Origin: Mumia flava
GTDB lineage: Bacteria > Actinomycetota > Actinomycetes > Propionibacteriales > Nocardioidaceae
NCBI RefSeq assembly: GCF_002797495.1
Contig: NZ_PGEZ01000002.1
Location: 248,001-312,000 of the forward strand
Direction: 5' to 3'
Length of the DNA: 64,000 bases
How positions within the stretch are numbered: position 1 is the first letter of the stretch; each line of letters begins with the position of its first letter. The notes under the pieces were generated by a model. That model had not been told where the DNA came from and searched no databases. It saw only the letters and a list, made by a program, of their open reading frames with translations. A program made the translations under genes and the position numbers. Positions 1 through 14,379 of the stretch are shown one piece after another.

Positions 1-18
1 CGTGCGGTCGTTCGCCAT
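1..18 (-). CDS. tpiA: Start of triosephosphate isomerase (partial)
   Basis: Only the first six codons (MANDRT) are inside the window. On the minus strand an ATG follows the pgk stop codon after three bases, so the gene is translationally close-coupled to pgk. The identity rests on the conserved actinobacterial order gap-pgk-tpiA and on the MAN-type N-terminus usual for actinobacterial triosephosphate isomerases. The product would interconvert dihydroxyacetone phosphate and glyceraldehyde 3-phosphate in the cytoplasm. The visible sequence is too short for a family assignment by itself, so this is a context call. Confidence 0.5.
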
Positions 19-21
19 CCG

Positions 22-1212
22 TCAGCCCTCCAGGACCTGCAGGCCGGGAAGCGTCCGGCCCTCGAGAAACTCCAGCGAGGCTCCCCCGCCGGTCGAGATG
101 TGCCCGAAGTCGTCGTCGGCGAACCCGAGCCGGCGGACGGCGGCAGCAGAGTCGCCGCCGCCCACGACCGACAGGCCGTCGACCTCCGTCAGGGCCTGCG
201 CGACGGCCTTCGTACCGGCCGCGAACGCAGGGAACTCGAAGACGCCCATCGGGCCGTTCCAGAACACCGTGGCCGACGCGCGCACGCGGTCGGCGAACGC
301 GGACGCGGACACGGGCCCGATGTCCAGACCCATCTGGTCCGACGGCATCGCATCAGCGGCCACCGTGGTGGGCGGCGCGTCGGCGGAGAACGTCGGTGCC
401 ACCACGACGTCGCTCGGCAGCACGATGTCGACGCCGCTCTCCTCCGCGCGGCGCAGGTAGCCCTGCACCGTCTCGATCTGGTCGGACTCCAGCAACGAGG
501 AGCCGACGTCGTGGCCCTGGGCCGCCAGGAACGTGAAGACCATGCCACCGCCGATCAGCAGCGCGTCGGCCTTGTCCAGCAGGTTGTCGATCACGCCGAG
601 CTTGTCGGAGACCTTCGAGCCGCCGAGCACCACGGCGTACGGCCGCTGCGGGTCGGCGGTCAGCCGACGCAGGACCGACACCTCGGCCTCGACCAGGCCC
701 CCGGCCGCCGCGGGGAGCCGCTGCGCGAGGTCGTACACGCTCGCCTGCTTGCGGTGGACCACACCGAACCCGTCGGAGACGAAGACGTCCCCGAGCGCGG
801 CCAACCGATCGGCGAACGCACCCCGCTCGGCGTCGTCCTTGCTCGTCTCGCCGGCGTTGAAGCGGACGTTCTCGAGCAGCGCGACCTGCCCGTCGCCGAG
901 ACCCGTGACGACCTCCTGCGCCGAGGCCCCGACGGTGTCGGAGGCGAAGGCCACCGGCGACCCGAGGAGCTCCGCGAGCCGCTCGGAGACCGGACCGAGC
1001 GAGTACGCCGGGTCCGGCTCGCCCTTCGGCCGGCCCAGGTGGGCCATCACGGCGACCCGGGCCCCCGCGTCGGCGAGCCTCCGCAGGGTCGGGACGCTCG
1101 CCCGGACCCGCCCGTCGTCGGTGATCGTCGTGCCGTCCAGCGGCACGTTCAGGTCGCTGCGGACGAGCACGCGCGTCCCGCGCAGGTCGCCCAGGTCGTC
1201 GATGGTCTTCAC
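22..1212 (-). CDS. pgk: Phosphoglycerate kinase
   Basis: This 396-residue cytoplasmic enzyme transfers phosphate from 1,3-bisphosphoglycerate to ADP in glycolysis, reversibly. The N-terminus carries the substrate-binding RSDLNVPL segment (residues 18-25) and a basic AHLGRPKG stretch near residue 57. The C-terminal nucleotide-binding domain ends with the conserved [14 protein letters not shown] and [13 protein letters not shown] segments. The length is normal for bacterial Pgk. The start is a GTG at 1212, 31 nt downstream of the gap stop codon, and tpiA starts 3 nt after its own stop, so gap, pgk and tpiA look like one operon. Nothing in the sequence suggests damage. Confidence 0.97.
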   Translation of the reverse strand: MKTIDDLGDLRGTRVLVRSDLNVPLDGTTITDDGRVRASVPTLRRLADAGARVAVMAHLGRPKGEPDPAYSLGPVSERLAELLGSPVAFASDTVGASAQEVVTGLGDGQVALLENVRFNAGETSKDDAERGAFADRLAALGDVFVSDGFGVVHRKQASVYDLAQRLPAAAGGLVEAEVSVLRRLTADPQRPYAVVLGGSKVSDKLGVIDNLLDKADALLIGGGMVFTFLAAQGHDVGSSLLESDQIETVQGYLRRAEESGVDIVLPSDVVVAPTFSADAPPTTVAADAMPSDQMGLDIGPVSASAFADRVRASATVFWNGPMGVFEFPAFAAGTKAVAQALTEVDGLSVVGGGDSAAAVRRLGFADDDFGHISTGGGASLEFLEGRTLPGLQVLEG

Positions 1213-1243
1213 GTGACTCCCGTGGATCGGCTCGCGGCGTCGC

Positions 1244-2356
<1,113 letters not shown>

Positions 2357-3343
2357 TCAGGCACCGTCGGCGAGCATCTCCTCGGTCAGGCTCGCCTCGG
2401 TGTCGGGGATCCCCAGCTCGGACGCCTTCTTGTCCGCCATCGCCAGCAGGCGGCGGATGCGTCCGGCGATCGCGTCCTTGGTCAGCACCGGATCGTGCAG
2501 CCGCCCCAGCTCCTCCAGGCTCGCCTGCTTGTGCTCGACCCGCAACCGACCGGCCGTGCTCAGGTGGTCGGGAACCTCGTCGGCCAGGATCTCCAGGGCG
2601 CGCTCCACCCGCGCGCCCGCCGCGACCGCGGCACGCGCGGAGCGCCGGAGGTTGGCGTCGTCGAAGTTGGCCAGACGGTTCGCGGTCGCCCGCACCTCCC
2701 GGCGCATCCGACGCTCCTCCCACGCCAGGAGCGACTCGTGCGCCCCCAGCCGGGTCAGCAGCGCGCCGATGGCCTCGCCGTCGCGGATCACCACGCGGTC
2801 CACGCCGCGGACCTCACGGGCCTTGCTCTGGATCCCCAGCCGACGGGCGGCCCCGACCAGCGCGAGCGCAGCCTCGGGTCCCGGGCAGGTCACCTCCAGT
2901 GCAGAGGAGCGCCCCGGCTCGGTCAACGACCCACGGGCCAGGAACGCTCCGCGCCAGGCGGCCACGGCGTCGCACGTCGCCCCGGAGACGACCTGCGGCG
3001 GCAGACCCCGTACGGGACGGCCGGCGCCGTCGACCAGACCGGTCTGCCGCGCCAGCGCACCGCCGTCGCGGATGACGCGCACGACGTACCGGGTGCCCTT
3101 GCGGATCCCGTTGCTCTGGAGCACCTGCACCTCGCCCACGTGGCCGTACACGTCGGCCAGGTCGGTGCGGAGCCGGCGCGCGGCCGCCCCGGTGTCCAGG
3201 TCCGCCTCGATCACGATCGCGCCGCCGACCAGGTGCAGTCCACCGCCGAAGCGCAGCATCGACGAGACCTCTGCCTTGCGGCAGCACGCCTTCGTCACCG
3301 AGGTGCTCGCGAGCTCGGACTTGACCTGTGCCGTCATCGCCAT
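2357..3343 (-). CDS. whiA: WhiA, sporulation/cell-division transcription regulator
   Basis: The 328-residue protein matches WhiA, a DNA-binding protein with a degenerate LAGLIDADG homing-endonuclease-like N-terminal half and a helix-turn-helix C-terminal half; in Streptomyces it works with WhiB on division genes. The family's N-terminal segment [20 protein letters not shown] is visible, as is the C-terminal [19 protein letters not shown] helix. The start at 3343 gives the typical [11 protein letters not shown] and has AGGAG upstream; a longer open frame to 3442 does not match the family. It sits between yvcK and gap, the conserved context. No sporulation is implied, since non-sporulating actinobacteria also keep WhiA. 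Confidence 0.95.
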   Translation of the reverse strand: MAMTAQVKSELASTSVTKACCRKAEVSSMLRFGGGLHLVGGAIVIEADLDTGAAARRLRTDLADVYGHVGEVQVLQSNGIRKGTRYVVRVIRDGGALARQTGLVDGAGRPVRGLPPQVVSGATCDAVAAWRGAFLARGSLTEPGRSSALEVTCPGPEAALALVGAARRLGIQSKAREVRGVDRVVIRDGEAIGALLTRLGAHESLLAWEERRMRREVRATANRLANFDDANLRRSARAAVAAGARVERALEILADEVPDHLSTAGRLRVEHKQASLEELGRLHDPVLTKDAIAGRIRRLLAMADKKASELGIPDTEASLTEEMLADGA

Positions 3344-3401
3344 CCGTCGCTCCTGTCCTCGTCCTCGTGCAGGCGCACACAGCCCCCGTGTGCCCTCCCG
3401 G

Positions 3402-4406
3402 TCACTGTAGCCGCGCGTCCCGAAGCGCTCCCGGGCGCGCACGCATCACGCGTTCGTACGCTCCCGCCAGGCGCAGCGGGTCGTGCCGCGCCGAACCGTC
3501 GCCGACGGCGAGCCGCTCGAGGACGAGCTCGGCCCCCATGATGGCCGCAGCCGCCCGCACCGCCGCGGGGTCACCGATCGCGTCGGCGTCGGCGAGCACC
3601 ACGTCCACCCGGAGATCGGGAGCGTGGTCGGCGATCACCTCGAGGTGCCGCTCCGGGGAGAACCCCTCGGTCTCGCCCGTCTGCGGCGCGAGGTTGAGGA
3701 CCAGCATCCGGCGCGCCGCGGTGTCGTGCAGGGCCTGGGAGAGCTGAGGGACGAGAAGGTTCGGGAGCACGCTGGTGAACCACGATCCCGGGCCGACGAC
3801 GACCCAGTCGGCGTCCCGCACGGCCCGGAGGACGTCGGGGCTCGCGGGAGGGTCGGTGGGATCCAGCCGCACCGCCAGGACCTCCGAGCGCGTGGTGGCG
3901 ACCGCAGCCTGGCCGCGGACGACCTCCATGGCGCCGGCCGCGGTCCGCACCGTCGCCTCGATGTCGAGCGGGATCGAGGCCATCGGGAGCACCCGCCCAC
4001 GGGCGCCCAGCAGCCGGCCGACCCAGTCCAACCCGTCGACGTGGTCGTCGAGCAGCTCCCAGAGCGCGGCGATCAGCAGGTTGCCGACGCTGTGACCGTT
4101 GAGGTCGCCTTCGGTGGAGAACCGGTGCTGCAGCACCTGCGCCCACGTCCGCCCCCACTCGTCCTCCCCGCAGAGCGCCGCCAGGGCCTGGCGCAGGTCC
4201 CCGGGAGGCAGGACGCCGAGCTCGTCGCGCAGACGCCCGGACGAGCCGCCGTTGTCCGCGACCGTGACCACGGCGGTGAGGTCCACCGGCAGGTAGCGCA
4301 GCGCGGACAGGCTCGCCGCGAGTCCGTGCCCCCCTCCCATCGCGACGACGCTGCGATGGTCTCCCGGAGCCTTCACCGGGCCCCTGCGCGGAGCTGCGGT
4401 GCTCAC
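3402..4406 (-). CDS. yvcK: YvcK-type gluconeogenesis factor / UDP-sugar-binding protein
   Basis: This 334-residue protein belongs to the YvcK/CofD-like family, which binds UDP-GlcNAc-type nucleotides and is needed for growth on gluconeogenic substrates and for peptidoglycan homeostasis in other bacteria. The glycine-rich N-terminal [17 protein letters not shown] and the following [12 protein letters not shown] motif are intact, as is [15 protein letters not shown] in the second half. The GTG start at 4406 overlaps the rapZ stop codon (GTGA), which fixes the start and indicates translational coupling. It lies 58 nt upstream of whiA. A larger open frame continues upstream to 5417 but only as a shadow of rapZ. 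Confidence 0.95.
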   Translation of the reverse strand: MSTAAPRRGPVKAPGDHRSVVAMGGGHGLAASLSALRYLPVDLTAVVTVADNGGSSGRLRDELGVLPPGDLRQALAALCGEDEWGRTWAQVLQHRFSTEGDLNGHSVGNLLIAALWELLDDHVDGLDWVGRLLGARGRVLPMASIPLDIEATVRTAAGAMEVVRGQAAVATTRSEVLAVRLDPTDPPASPDVLRAVRDADWVVVGPGSWFTSVLPNLLVPQLSQALHDTAARRMLVLNLAPQTGETEGFSPERHLEVIADHAPDLRVDVVLADADAIGDPAAVRAAAAIMGAELVLERLAVGDGSARHDPLRLAGAYERVMRARPGALRDARLQ

Positions 4407-5272
4407 TCGCGCCCCAGGTCGCGGTGGATCACCAGGGTCCGCACGTCGTGGTCGCGCAGCCGGCGGCCGAGCTCCTCGGCCATCGCCACGCTGCGGTGCC
4501 GACCCCCCGTGCAGCCGATCGCCAGACTCAGGAATCGCTTGTTCTCGCGCACGAAACCGCCGGTCAGGGTGGCGAGCAGAGCCTCGTACTGGTCGAGGAA
4601 CCGCTTCGCGTCCCCCTGGCCCAGGACGTGCTCCCGGACCGCGTCGTCGAGACCCGACAGCGGACGCAGCTCGTCGATCCAGAACGGGTTCGGGAGGAAC
4701 CGCATGTCGGCCACCATGTCGGCGTCGACCGGGATCCCGTACTTGAAGCCGAACGAGACCACCGTCGCCCGCAGCGGGTGCTCGTCGGCGTCCTCGAACG
4801 CCGACGAGATCCGCGCCGAGAGCTGGTGGGTGTTGAGGTGGGTGGTGTCGACCACGAGGTCGGCGGTCGAGCGGAGCCCGCGCAACATCTCCCGCTCCAC
4901 CGCGAAGCCGTCGAGCAGGCGCCCCTCCGTGCGCAGCGGATGCGGGCGCCGCGCGGCCTCCTGCCGTCGGACCAGCACGTCGTCGGCCGCCTCGACGAAC
5001 ACGACCGTCGGGCGCAGACCCGACGCGCGGAGCGAGTCGAGCGCCCCCGAGAGCTCGGAGAAGAACACCTGCGACCGCGCGTCGACGACGACCCCCAGCT
5101 TGGTGGTCAGGTGGTTCTCGCCGAACAGGTCGACGGTGTCGTCGAGCAGCTGGGGAGGCAGGTTGTCGACCACGAAGTAGCCGATGTCCTCGAGCATCTT
5201 CGCGACCGTGCTCTTGCCCGCTCCGGTCATCCCGGTGACGAGGACCAGGTCCTCCACACCGCTGCGGCTCAT
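4403..5272 (-). CDS. rapZ: RapZ-family nucleotide-binding protein
   Basis: The 289-residue protein has an N-terminal P-loop domain with Walker A GMTGAGKS (residues 14-21) followed by [15 protein letters not shown], and a C-terminal domain with the conserved [14 protein letters not shown] segment. In Escherichia coli RapZ adapts RNase E to the small RNA GlmZ and controls glucosamine-6-phosphate synthase; the actinobacterial protein sits with yvcK and whiA and its target is not known from sequence. The ATG start overlaps the uvrC stop (ATGA) and its own stop overlaps the yvcK start, so uvrC-rapZ-yvcK form a tightly coupled run. Confidence 0.95.
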   Translation of the reverse strand: MSRSGVEDLVLVTGMTGAGKSTVAKMLEDIGYFVVDNLPPQLLDDTVDLFGENHLTTKLGVVVDARSQVFFSELSGALDSLRASGLRPTVVFVEAADDVLVRRQEAARRPHPLRTEGRLLDGFAVEREMLRGLRSTADLVVDTTHLNTHQLSARISSAFEDADEHPLRATVVSFGFKYGIPVDADMVADMRFLPNPFWIDELRPLSGLDDAVREHVLGQGDAKRFLDQYEALLATLTGGFVRENKRFLSLAIGCTGGRHRSVAMAEELGRRLRDHDVRTLVIHRDLGRE

Positions 5273-7254
5273 GTGTCCTCCTCCAGGATCTCCCCGGTCG
5301 TGGTGTTGATCGCCGGCGCCGCCGAGGGCTGCGGCGCCGCGAGCGCGTCGACCACTGCCTGCGCCGTCCGCGGACCGAAACCCGGGACCTGCGCGATCTC
5401 GTCGGCGCTCGCGGCACGCAGCTTCTTCAGCGAGCCGAACCGCTTCATCAAGGACTTCCGGCGCACCTCGCCGAGACCGGGGACGTCGTCCAGCGCGCTC
5501 TCCACCATCGTCCGTGACCGCCGACCGCGGTGGTGCGTGATCGCGAACCGGTGCGCCTCGTCACGCACCCGCTGGAGCAGGTAGAGGCCCTCGCTGGTCC
5601 GCGGCAGGATGACCGGATCCTCCTCGTCGGGGAGCCACACCTCCTCCAGCCGCTTCGCCAGGCCGCACAGCGGGATGTCGTCGACACCCAGCTCGCGCAT
5701 CGCCCGCGCCGCCGCCGCGACCTGGGGTGGTCCGCCGTCGACCACGACCAGCCCGGGAGCGTACGCGAACTTGCGCGGCTTGCCCGTGTCCGGGTCGACC
5801 AGCTGCGGACCCTCGGCCTCGCCGTCGGAGCCGATCTCGGGCTCCGACAGCGCGGCACGCTCGTCCAGGTAGCGGCGGAAGCGCCGCGTGATCGTCTCGT
5901 GCATCGCCGCCACGTCGTTCTGACCTTCGACGCCGCGGATCACGAACCGGCGGTACTCGCCCTTGCGCGGGAGACCGTCCTCGAACACCACCATCGACGC
6001 GACCACCTCCGTGCCCTGCAGGTTGGACACGTCGAAGCACTCGATCCGCAGCGGCGCCTCCGGCAGGTCCAGGGCCTTCTGGACCTCCTCCAGCGCGCGC
6101 GTCCGGGTGGTCAGGTCGCTCGCGCGCTTCGTCTTGTGGAGCGTCAGAGCCTGGGTGGCGTTGCGCTCGACCGTCTCCATCAGCGCCCGCTTGTCACCGC
6201 GTTGCGGCACCCGAACCGCGACCCGTCCCCCGCGCCGCTCGCCCAGCCACTCCGCGATCGTCGTCGCATCCTCGGGGAGCACCGGGACCAGCACCTCCCG
6301 CGGGATGCCGTCCGCCTGCTCACCGTCGTACAGCGTGACGAGGGCCCGCTCGACGAGCTCACCGACGCCGGCGTCGTCGGTCTTGTCGGCGACCCACCCC
6401 CGTCGTCCGCGGACCCGCCCGCCACGGACGGAGAAGATCTGCACGCCGACCTCGAGCGGGTCGTCGGCCAGCGCGATCACGTCGGCGTCGGTCGCGTCCC
6501 CGAGGACCACGGCGTTCTTGTCCAAGGCCTTGCGGAGCGCGTCGATGTCGTCGCGCAGCCGGGCCGCGCGCTCGTACTCCTGCTCAGCGGCAGCGGCCTT
6601 CATCTCCCGCTCGAGGCGCTTGATGTACGTCGTGGTGTTGCCCGCCATGAACGAGCAGAAGTCGTCGACGATCTCCCGGTGCTCCTCCGGTGTCACCCGG
6701 CCGACGCACGGCGCCGAGCACTTGCCGATGTAGCCGAGCAGGCACGGACGCCCGATCTGCTTCGACCGGTTGAACACGCCCTTCGAGCAGGAGCGCATCG
6801 GGAAGACCCTCAGCAGGAGGTCGACCGTCTCGCGGATCGCCCAGGCGTGGCTGTACGGGCCGAAGTAGCGGACGCCCTTGCGCTTCGCGCCACGCCCCAC
6901 CATCACCCGCGGGAACTCCTCGCTGCGGGTGATCGCGAGCCACGGGTACGACTTGTCGTCGCGGTACTTCACGTTGAACCGCGGGTCGAACTCCTTGATC
7001 CAGCTGTACTCCAGCTGGAGGGCCTCGACCTCCGTCGACACGACCGTCCAGTCCACACCGGCGGCGGTGGTGACCATCTGCTGGGTGCGCGGGTGGAGCC
7101 CGGCGAGGTCGGCGAAGTAGGACGACAGGCGCGAGCGCAGCGACTTCGCCTTGCCGACGTAGATCACCCGACCGAGCTCGTCGCGGAAGCGATACACCCC
7201 CGGAGCATCGGGAATCGACCCCGGGGCGGGTCGATAGGTCGCGGGATCTGCCAC
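5269..7254 (-). CDS. uvrC: Excinuclease ABC subunit C
   Basis: UvrC makes both incisions around a lesion in nucleotide excision repair. The 661-residue protein has the GIY-YIG domain at the N-terminus (PGVYRF and [14 protein letters not shown], about residues 20-45), a UVR motif that contacts UvrB near residue 210, an RNase H-like second nuclease domain ([26 protein letters not shown]) and a C-terminal tandem helix-hairpin-helix ending near [13 protein letters not shown]. An in-frame GTG at 7263 is possible, but a leaderless -10 box (TAGGGT, 7262-7267) lies exactly 7 nt before the GTG at 7254, so I prefer 7254. Its stop overlaps the rapZ start. Confidence 0.96.
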   Translation of the reverse strand: MADPATYRPAPGSIPDAPGVYRFRDELGRVIYVGKAKSLRSRLSSYFADLAGLHPRTQQMVTTAAGVDWTVVSTEVEALQLEYSWIKEFDPRFNVKYRDDKSYPWLAITRSEEFPRVMVGRGAKRKGVRYFGPYSHAWAIRETVDLLLRVFPMRSCSKGVFNRSKQIGRPCLLGYIGKCSAPCVGRVTPEEHREIVDDFCSFMAGNTTTYIKRLEREMKAAAAEQEYERAARLRDDIDALRKALDKNAVVLGDATDADVIALADDPLEVGVQIFSVRGGRVRGRRGWVADKTDDAGVGELVERALVTLYDGEQADGIPREVLVPVLPEDATTIAEWLGERRGGRVAVRVPQRGDKRALMETVERNATQALTLHKTKRASDLTTRTRALEEVQKALDLPEAPLRIECFDVSNLQGTEVVASMVVFEDGLPRKGEYRRFVIRGVEGQNDVAAMHETITRRFRRYLDERAALSEPEIGSDGEAEGPQLVDPDTGKPRKFAYAPGLVVVDGGPPQVAAAARAMRELGVDDIPLCGLAKRLEEVWLPDEEDPVILPRTSEGLYLLQRVRDEAHRFAITHHRGRRSRTMVESALDDVPGLGEVRRKSLMKRFGSLKKLRAASADEIAQVPGFGPRTAQAVVDALAAPQPSAAPAINTTTGEILEEDT

Positions 7255-7267
7255 AACGCCCACCCTA
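7255..7267 (-). promoter_or_regulatory. Leaderless promoter -10 box of uvrC
   Basis: TAGGGT on the minus strand is followed by seven bases and then the GTG at 7254. The alternative GTG at 7263 would overlap the box itself. Confidence 0.6.
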
Positions 7268-7311
7268 CGAGCCGGCGCCGACAGCGCAGGGCGCGGACAC
7301 GCGTGCTCGGA

Positions 7312-7794
7312 CTACCCGAGGACGATCTCGTCCCCGGAGACCGACACCGCCACCGACGGGAGCGGCTCGGACGCCGGCCCGCCGAGCACGGATCCGTCCT
7401 CCGCGGAGAACTCGCTGTTGTGGCACGGGCACGTCATCGTGTCGTCCTCGATCAGGCTCACGATGCAGCCCTGGTGCGTGCAGACAGCGCTGAAACCCAC
7501 GAACTCGCCCTCGGTGGGCTGGGTGACGATGACCTTCTCGCCCTCGTACAGACGGCCTCCGCCGACCGGGACGTCCGAGGTGGAGCCAAGCACCGTGCCG
7601 CCGCCCCCGCCGCCGTCCGAGCCTCCGTCGGTCGTCGCCGGGTCGCTGGCCGCGTCCGACCTCGCACCCGAGCCGGAGCCGGTGGACCCGCTGGTGTCCT
7701 CGCCGCAGGCTGCCAGCAGGCTGGTCGCCACCGTGGCGCCGCCGACGACGGCGACCCCCTGGAGGACGCGACGGCGGTCGAGTGGCTCAGTCAT
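7312..7794 (-). CDS. Rieske [2Fe-2S] lipoprotein with Tat-type signal
   Basis: The 160-residue protein starts with a twin-arginine-like signal (DRRRVLQGVAVVGG) ending in the lipobox LAAC with Cys30, so it should be exported folded and lipid-anchored outside the membrane. After a Gly/Ser/Asp-rich linker, the Rieske domain shows CTHQGC (Cys105, His107) and CPCHNSEF (Cys122, His125), all four cluster ligands, plus Cys110 and Cys124 for the usual disulfide. Small Rieske lipoproteins of this form are common in actinobacteria, but their electron partner is unknown. It stands alone on the minus strand between uvrC and uvrA with its own ribosome site (GAAGGGA) before the ATG. Confidence 0.9.
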   Translation of the reverse strand: MTEPLDRRRVLQGVAVVGGATVATSLLAACGEDTSGSTGSGSGARSDAASDPATTDGGSDGGGGGGTVLGSTSDVPVGGGRLYEGEKVIVTQPTEGEFVGFSAVCTHQGCIVSLIEDDTMTCPCHNSEFSAEDGSVLGGPASEPLPSVAVSVSGDEIVLG

Positions 7795-7899
7795 GGAGTT
7801 CCCTTCGTGGGCGACGTCGTGCAGGGTTCAACGATCACGGCCGACCGGGGGTTCCCACAAGCCCGTTGTGCGTCGATCCGACCGCTTCGCGACCGCGGA

Positions 7900-11010
<3,111 letters not shown>

Positions 11011-11177
11011 GTGATCAGCCGCTTCCTGTCGGTCGGAGACTCCGGTGAATTCGGGCGAGACCGGACGCTCGAGCGTGCCTGACCCGCAGAAACAAGCCTA
11101 CCGAGCACCCCTGACAAGAACCGGTCGCGGACGGACCGGCGGTGACGCCGACGGCCCGGGGCTGGCAGGGTGTCTCC

Positions 11178-11894
11178 ATGACCTCCGCGAACGCGACGCC
11201 GCACGACGTGATCGATCTGGTCGACTCTCGGACCCAAGCGCTGCTCACCGACCTCGACGCGCTCAGCGCCGACGACCTCCGGGCGCCGTGCCTGCTCCCC
11301 GGCTGGACCCGCGCGCACCTCGTCACGCACCTCGCCCGCAACGCCGACGCCCTCGTGAATCTCTTCACCTGGGCCAACACCGGCGTCGAGACCCGGATGT
11401 ACCCGTCGCGGGAGCAGCGAGACGCCGACATCGAGGCCGGCGCGGCCCGCAGCACCGACGAGCTGCTGGACGACCTGACGGAGTCCTCCGTGCGGTGGAT
11501 CGTCACGGCCCGCTCGTTGCCCGACGAGGCATGGTCCGCCGTGATCGAGGGCGGTGCGCACAGCACGAAGTACCCCGCGACGTGGATCCCGATGATGAGA
11601 GCAGGCGAGGTGATCATCCACCACACCGACCTCGGCACCGGCTACGTGCCTGATCAGTGGCCGGCCGGGTGGGTGGGCCTCGCGCTGCGCGACGCAGCCA
11701 CGAACCTCAGCGACCGCGCCGGCGAGCCGATCGCCCTGCGAGCGACCGACTCCGGACTGGGGATCGGCGACGGCGGCGGCCGTACGGTCTCCGGGACGCA
11801 GGCCGACCTGCTGGCGTGGGTCACCGGGCGTGCGACCGGCCCCAGCCTGGCGACCGTCGACGGCGACCTCCCGACCCTCGGCGACTGGCGCTGA
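11178..11894 (+). CDS. Maleylpyruvate isomerase-family mycothiol-dependent protein
   Basis: The 238-residue protein belongs to the MDMPI/DinB-like family: mostly helical proteins that bind a divalent metal and use mycothiol as cofactor. The N-terminal GWTRAHLVTHLARNADAL segment (near residue 43) holds the conserved metal-binding histidine region, and a second histidine pair occurs at IIHHTDLGTGY. Substrate cannot be told from sequence; maleylpyruvate isomerase is only the best-studied member. I chose the ATG at 11178 over a longer open frame because CAGGGT lies 6 nt before it and the MTS start suits the family. A glyoxalase-II-like gene follows 30 nt downstream, so the two may form a thiol-linked pair. 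Confidence 0.85.
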   Translation: MTSANATPHDVIDLVDSRTQALLTDLDALSADDLRAPCLLPGWTRAHLVTHLARNADALVNLFTWANTGVETRMYPSREQRDADIEAGAARSTDELLDDLTESSVRWIVTARSLPDEAWSAVIEGGAHSTKYPATWIPMMRAGEVIIHHTDLGTGYVPDQWPAGWVGLALRDAATNLSDRAGEPIALRATDSGLGIGDGGGRTVSGTQADLLAWVTGRATGPSLATVDGDLPTLGDWR

Positions 11895-11924
11895 GGCCGA
11901 CCCTCGACCTGCGAGGAGACCACG

Positions 11925-12578
11925 ATGTCCTACACCGGCCACGTCACGGTCGGCGGCCCGCCCCAGGTCCGCGAGCTGGCCGACCTCATCATCACCAAGG
12001 TCGCGGTCGGCCCGATGAGCAACAACGCGTACGTCCTGCGGTGCCGGCACACCGACGAGCAGGTGCTGATCGACGCGGCGAACGACGCCGAGACCCTCCT
12101 CGAGACGATCGGTGAGGGCGGCCTCGCCCGTGTCGTCACCACGCACCGTCACGGCGACCACTGGCAGGCGCTCGCGGAGGTCGTCGCCGACACCGGTGCG
12201 CGATGCCTCGCGGGCCGCCACGACGCGGACGAGATCGGGGTCCCCGCGGACGATCTGCTCGACGACGGCGACGAGGTGCCGGTCGGCCGGTCGCGCCTGC
12301 GCGTGATCCACCTCGTCGGGCACACCCCGGGCTCGATCGCGCTGCTCTACGACGACCCCGACGGGATGCCGCACCTGTTCACCGGTGACGCGCTGTTCCC
12401 GGGCGGCGTCGGCAAGACCTGGTCGGCGGACGACTTCGCGTCGCTGATCGACGACGTCGAGCACAAGCTCTTCGACCGGCTCCCGGACGAGACGTGGTTC
12501 TACCCCGGTCACGGCGACGACTCCACGCTCGGGACCGAGCGGCCGTCGCTGGCGGAATGGCGTGCGCGGGGCTGGTGA
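11925..12578 (+). CDS. MBL-fold metal-dependent hydrolase (glyoxalase II-like)
   Basis: This 217-residue metallo-beta-lactamase-fold protein shows the metal-binding THRHGDHW motif (HxHxDH) near residue 70, a downstream GHTPGSIALL histidine, FTGDALFPGG with the bridging aspartate, and a late YPGHGDDS histidine, so the full set of metal ligands is present. These features fit hydroxyacyl-thiol hydrolases. Its position 30 nt behind a mycothiol-dependent isomerase makes a mycothiol-thioester substrate plausible, but that is inference. The ATG at 11925 has GCGAGGAG upstream. A GC-rich hairpin follows the gene at 12596-12630. Confidence 0.88.
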   Translation: MSYTGHVTVGGPPQVRELADLIITKVAVGPMSNNAYVLRCRHTDEQVLIDAANDAETLLETIGEGGLARVVTTHRHGDHWQALAEVVADTGARCLAGRHDADEIGVPADDLLDDGDEVPVGRSRLRVIHLVGHTPGSIALLYDDPDGMPHLFTGDALFPGGVGKTWSADDFASLIDDVEHKLFDRLPDETWFYPGHGDDSTLGTERPSLAEWRARGW

Positions 12579-12595
12579 ACCAGCGGACAGAGGAC

Positions 12596-12630
12596 GGCCC
12601 CGGGGGCGGTGGAAGCGCCGGCCCGGGGCC
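12596..12630. terminator. Hairpin between convergent genes
   Basis: GGCCCCGGG (12596-12604) pairs perfectly with CCCGGGGCC (12622-12630) over a 17-base loop. It follows the MBL hydrolase gene and faces the end of the membrane-protein gene on the other strand. There is no clear T-run, so the call is moderate. Confidence 0.5.
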
Positions 12631-12736
12631 TCGGAACGTCGGAGGCGAATCCGACAACCCGTACCGTCACACTACCTGCGCGGCCCGCTGGGCCGAAGTC
12701 GCGCGGCGGCGCCCGGCCGTACGGCCCGATGCCCGC

Positions 12737-13318
12737 TCAGGCGGCGACGGAGCGGCGGCGCCGCCTGACCTGGAGCTCGGCCAGCTCGTCGATCGACATC
12801 CGCAGGGTCGGGTTCGCCTCGGCGGCCACCTCGCCCGGCATGTCCGCCTCGGAGCCCAGCAGCGACTGCCAGACGGCCTCGTCGGCCGCGGCCTGCTGGT
12901 CCGCGACGGCCAGCTCCGCGACGGCCAGCTCCGCGACGGCCAGCGCAGGGGCGCCCTCGTCCGCGGGCACCGGCTCGGCCCCGGCGGCCGCGTCGTCCTC
13001 GGGAACGGCGGCCTCGTCGGCCCACTGGAGACGCAGGTGGTCGGCGGTCGCCACGACCAGCCGGTCCTCGCGCCGCTTGACCACGATCATCCAGAGCGCC
13101 TGCGCGCCGATGACGACCCACACGAGGTTCGCCGCGAACGCCGGCCAGATCCCGTTGAACGCAGCCACGCCGCCCATCAGCCCCGCACCCGTCAGGTTCG
13201 CCGTCTGATAGCGCGCCGACGAGGCGTTCCAGCGGCCCCGCGTGACGAGCAGGTAGGCGGCAGCACCGGCAGCAGCGCCGATCCAGCCGACCGTGGTGAC
13301 GACGTCGGTGACGGACAC
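12737..13318 (-). CDS. CBU_0592-like small membrane protein
   Basis: The 193-residue protein has three or more membrane segments in its first 90 residues, with the pattern YQTANLTGAG...NGIWPAFAANLVWVVIG seen in the CBU_0592 family of small bacterial membrane proteins, whose function is unknown. The C-terminal half is soluble, acidic and contains an AVAEL repeat from a 15-bp DNA repeat, then a short basic end. I start it at the GTG at 13318, preceded by a purine-rich AAGGGGG stretch, because residues before it are Pro/Arg-rich and unlike a membrane protein start. It diverges from the LysR gene across a 135-bp region. Confidence 0.75.
   Translation of the reverse strand: MSVTDVVTTVGWIGAAAGAAAYLLVTRGRWNASSARYQTANLTGAGLMGGVAAFNGIWPAFAANLVWVVIGAQALWMIVVKRREDRLVVATADHLRLQWADEAAVPEDDAAAGAEPVPADEGAPALAVAELAVAELAVADQQAAADEAVWQSLLGSEADMPGEVAAEANPTLRMSIDELAELQVRRRRRSVAA
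12901..12944. repeat. 15-bp in-frame tandem repeat
   Basis: CCGCGACGGCCAGCT occurs three times at 15-bp spacing from 12901. On the coding (minus) strand it encodes repeated AVAEL in the soluble tail of the membrane protein. Confidence 0.9.
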
Positions 13319-13441
13319 GGGAGGAACCCCCTTCGAGGGACGGGTGGGAGATGGTCGGTCCCGGTCGGCATCGACCGGGACGACCACCAGTCTGCGTGGC
13401 CCATGGGTTTAGAACAATCGACGCTTTCTTGATCGGCCATT

Positions 13442-13453
13442 TAGCATTGCTGT
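13442..13453 (+). promoter_or_regulatory. Leaderless promoter -10 box of the LysR gene
   Basis: TAGCAT is followed by six bases and the ATG at 13454. The upstream 13405-13450 stretch is distinctly A/T-rich for this genome and would also be the natural site for LysR autoregulation. Confidence 0.6.
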
Positions 13454-14362
13454 ATGCCGTCGATCGACCCCCGTCGTCTCGCGTTCCTGCTGGCCGTGCA
13501 CCGCACGGGCGGCATCCTGGCCGCCGCGGACGAGATGAAGATCACACCCTCGGCGGTCTCCCAGCAGATCGCGCGCCTCGAGTCCGAGGAGGGTGTGGAC
13601 GTCCTGGTGAGGGGTCCGCGCGGCGTCACGCTCACGCCCGCGGGGCGCGTCCTGGCCGAGGCTGCGGAGCGGATCGAGGCCGAGCTCGTCGAGGCCCGCA
13701 AGACCCTCGCCACACTCGGCGACGAGGTCTCGGGGCGGGTGTGGCTCGGCTCGTTCCCGACCGCCATCCAGGCGATCGTCGCGCCCGCCGTCGCCGCGCT
13801 GCGCGAGACGTACCCGGGCGTCGACCTCCTGGTGGACGAGCGCGAGCCCGCGGACGCCCTCCGGATGCTCCGGGCCGGCGATCTCGACCTCGCGCTCCTG
13901 GAGCACGACGAGACGACCCTCCCGACCACCCCGCGCGGGATGAACGACGTGCTCCTCCTCGACGACCCCTGGCGTCTCGTCATCCCCGCCGCGTACGCCA
14001 CGCCCACCCAGATCTCCGACCTCGTCGACGCCACCTGGCTCGGAGCCGATCCGGGGACGGCCGCCGCTCGCGCCCTCGGACGTCAGGCGGAGGCGCTCGG
14101 CACGACACTGCACACCCGGCACGGGTACGCGAGCTTCGAGGCGGCGTTCGCCTTCGTCGCCGCCGGCGAGGGGATCGCGATGGTGCCCTCCCTCGCTCTG
14201 CAGCGCGAGCTGCCGGCCGGCGTCGAGGTGGTCGCTCTCCCCGGCCTCGGCACCCGGCGGGTCGTCGTACGGCACCGCCAGAACCGCCGCGAGCCCGGCC
14301 TGGCGACCCGCGCGGTCCTGGACCAGCTCCTGGCGGTGGCCGCGTCGCTCGAGCAGGTCTGA
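13454..14362 (+). CDS. LysR-family transcriptional regulator
   Basis: The 302-residue protein has an N-terminal winged helix-turn-helix (RRLAFLLAVHRTGGILAAAD, then TPSAVSQQIARLE, about residues 8-45) and a periplasmic-binding-protein-like effector domain from about residue 90. This is a complete LysR regulator. Its ATG at 13454 follows a -10 box by six bases, suggesting a leaderless mRNA. It diverges from the CBU_0592-like membrane gene, which is the usual layout for a LysR target, although no target is proven. The effector cannot be deduced. A small conserved gene lies just behind it on the opposite strand, tail to tail. Confidence 0.93.
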   Translation: MPSIDPRRLAFLLAVHRTGGILAAADEMKITPSAVSQQIARLESEEGVDVLVRGPRGVTLTPAGRVLAEAAERIEAELVEARKTLATLGDEVSGRVWLGSFPTAIQAIVAPAVAALRETYPGVDLLVDEREPADALRMLRAGDLDLALLEHDETTLPTTPRGMNDVLLLDDPWRLVIPAAYATPTQISDLVDATWLGADPGTAAARALGRQAEALGTTLHTRHGYASFEAAFAFVAAGEGIAMVPSLALQRELPAGVEVVALPGLGTRRVVVRHRQNRREPGLATRAVLDQLLAVAASLEQV

Positions 14363-14379
14363 GCGGTCCCTCCCCCGCG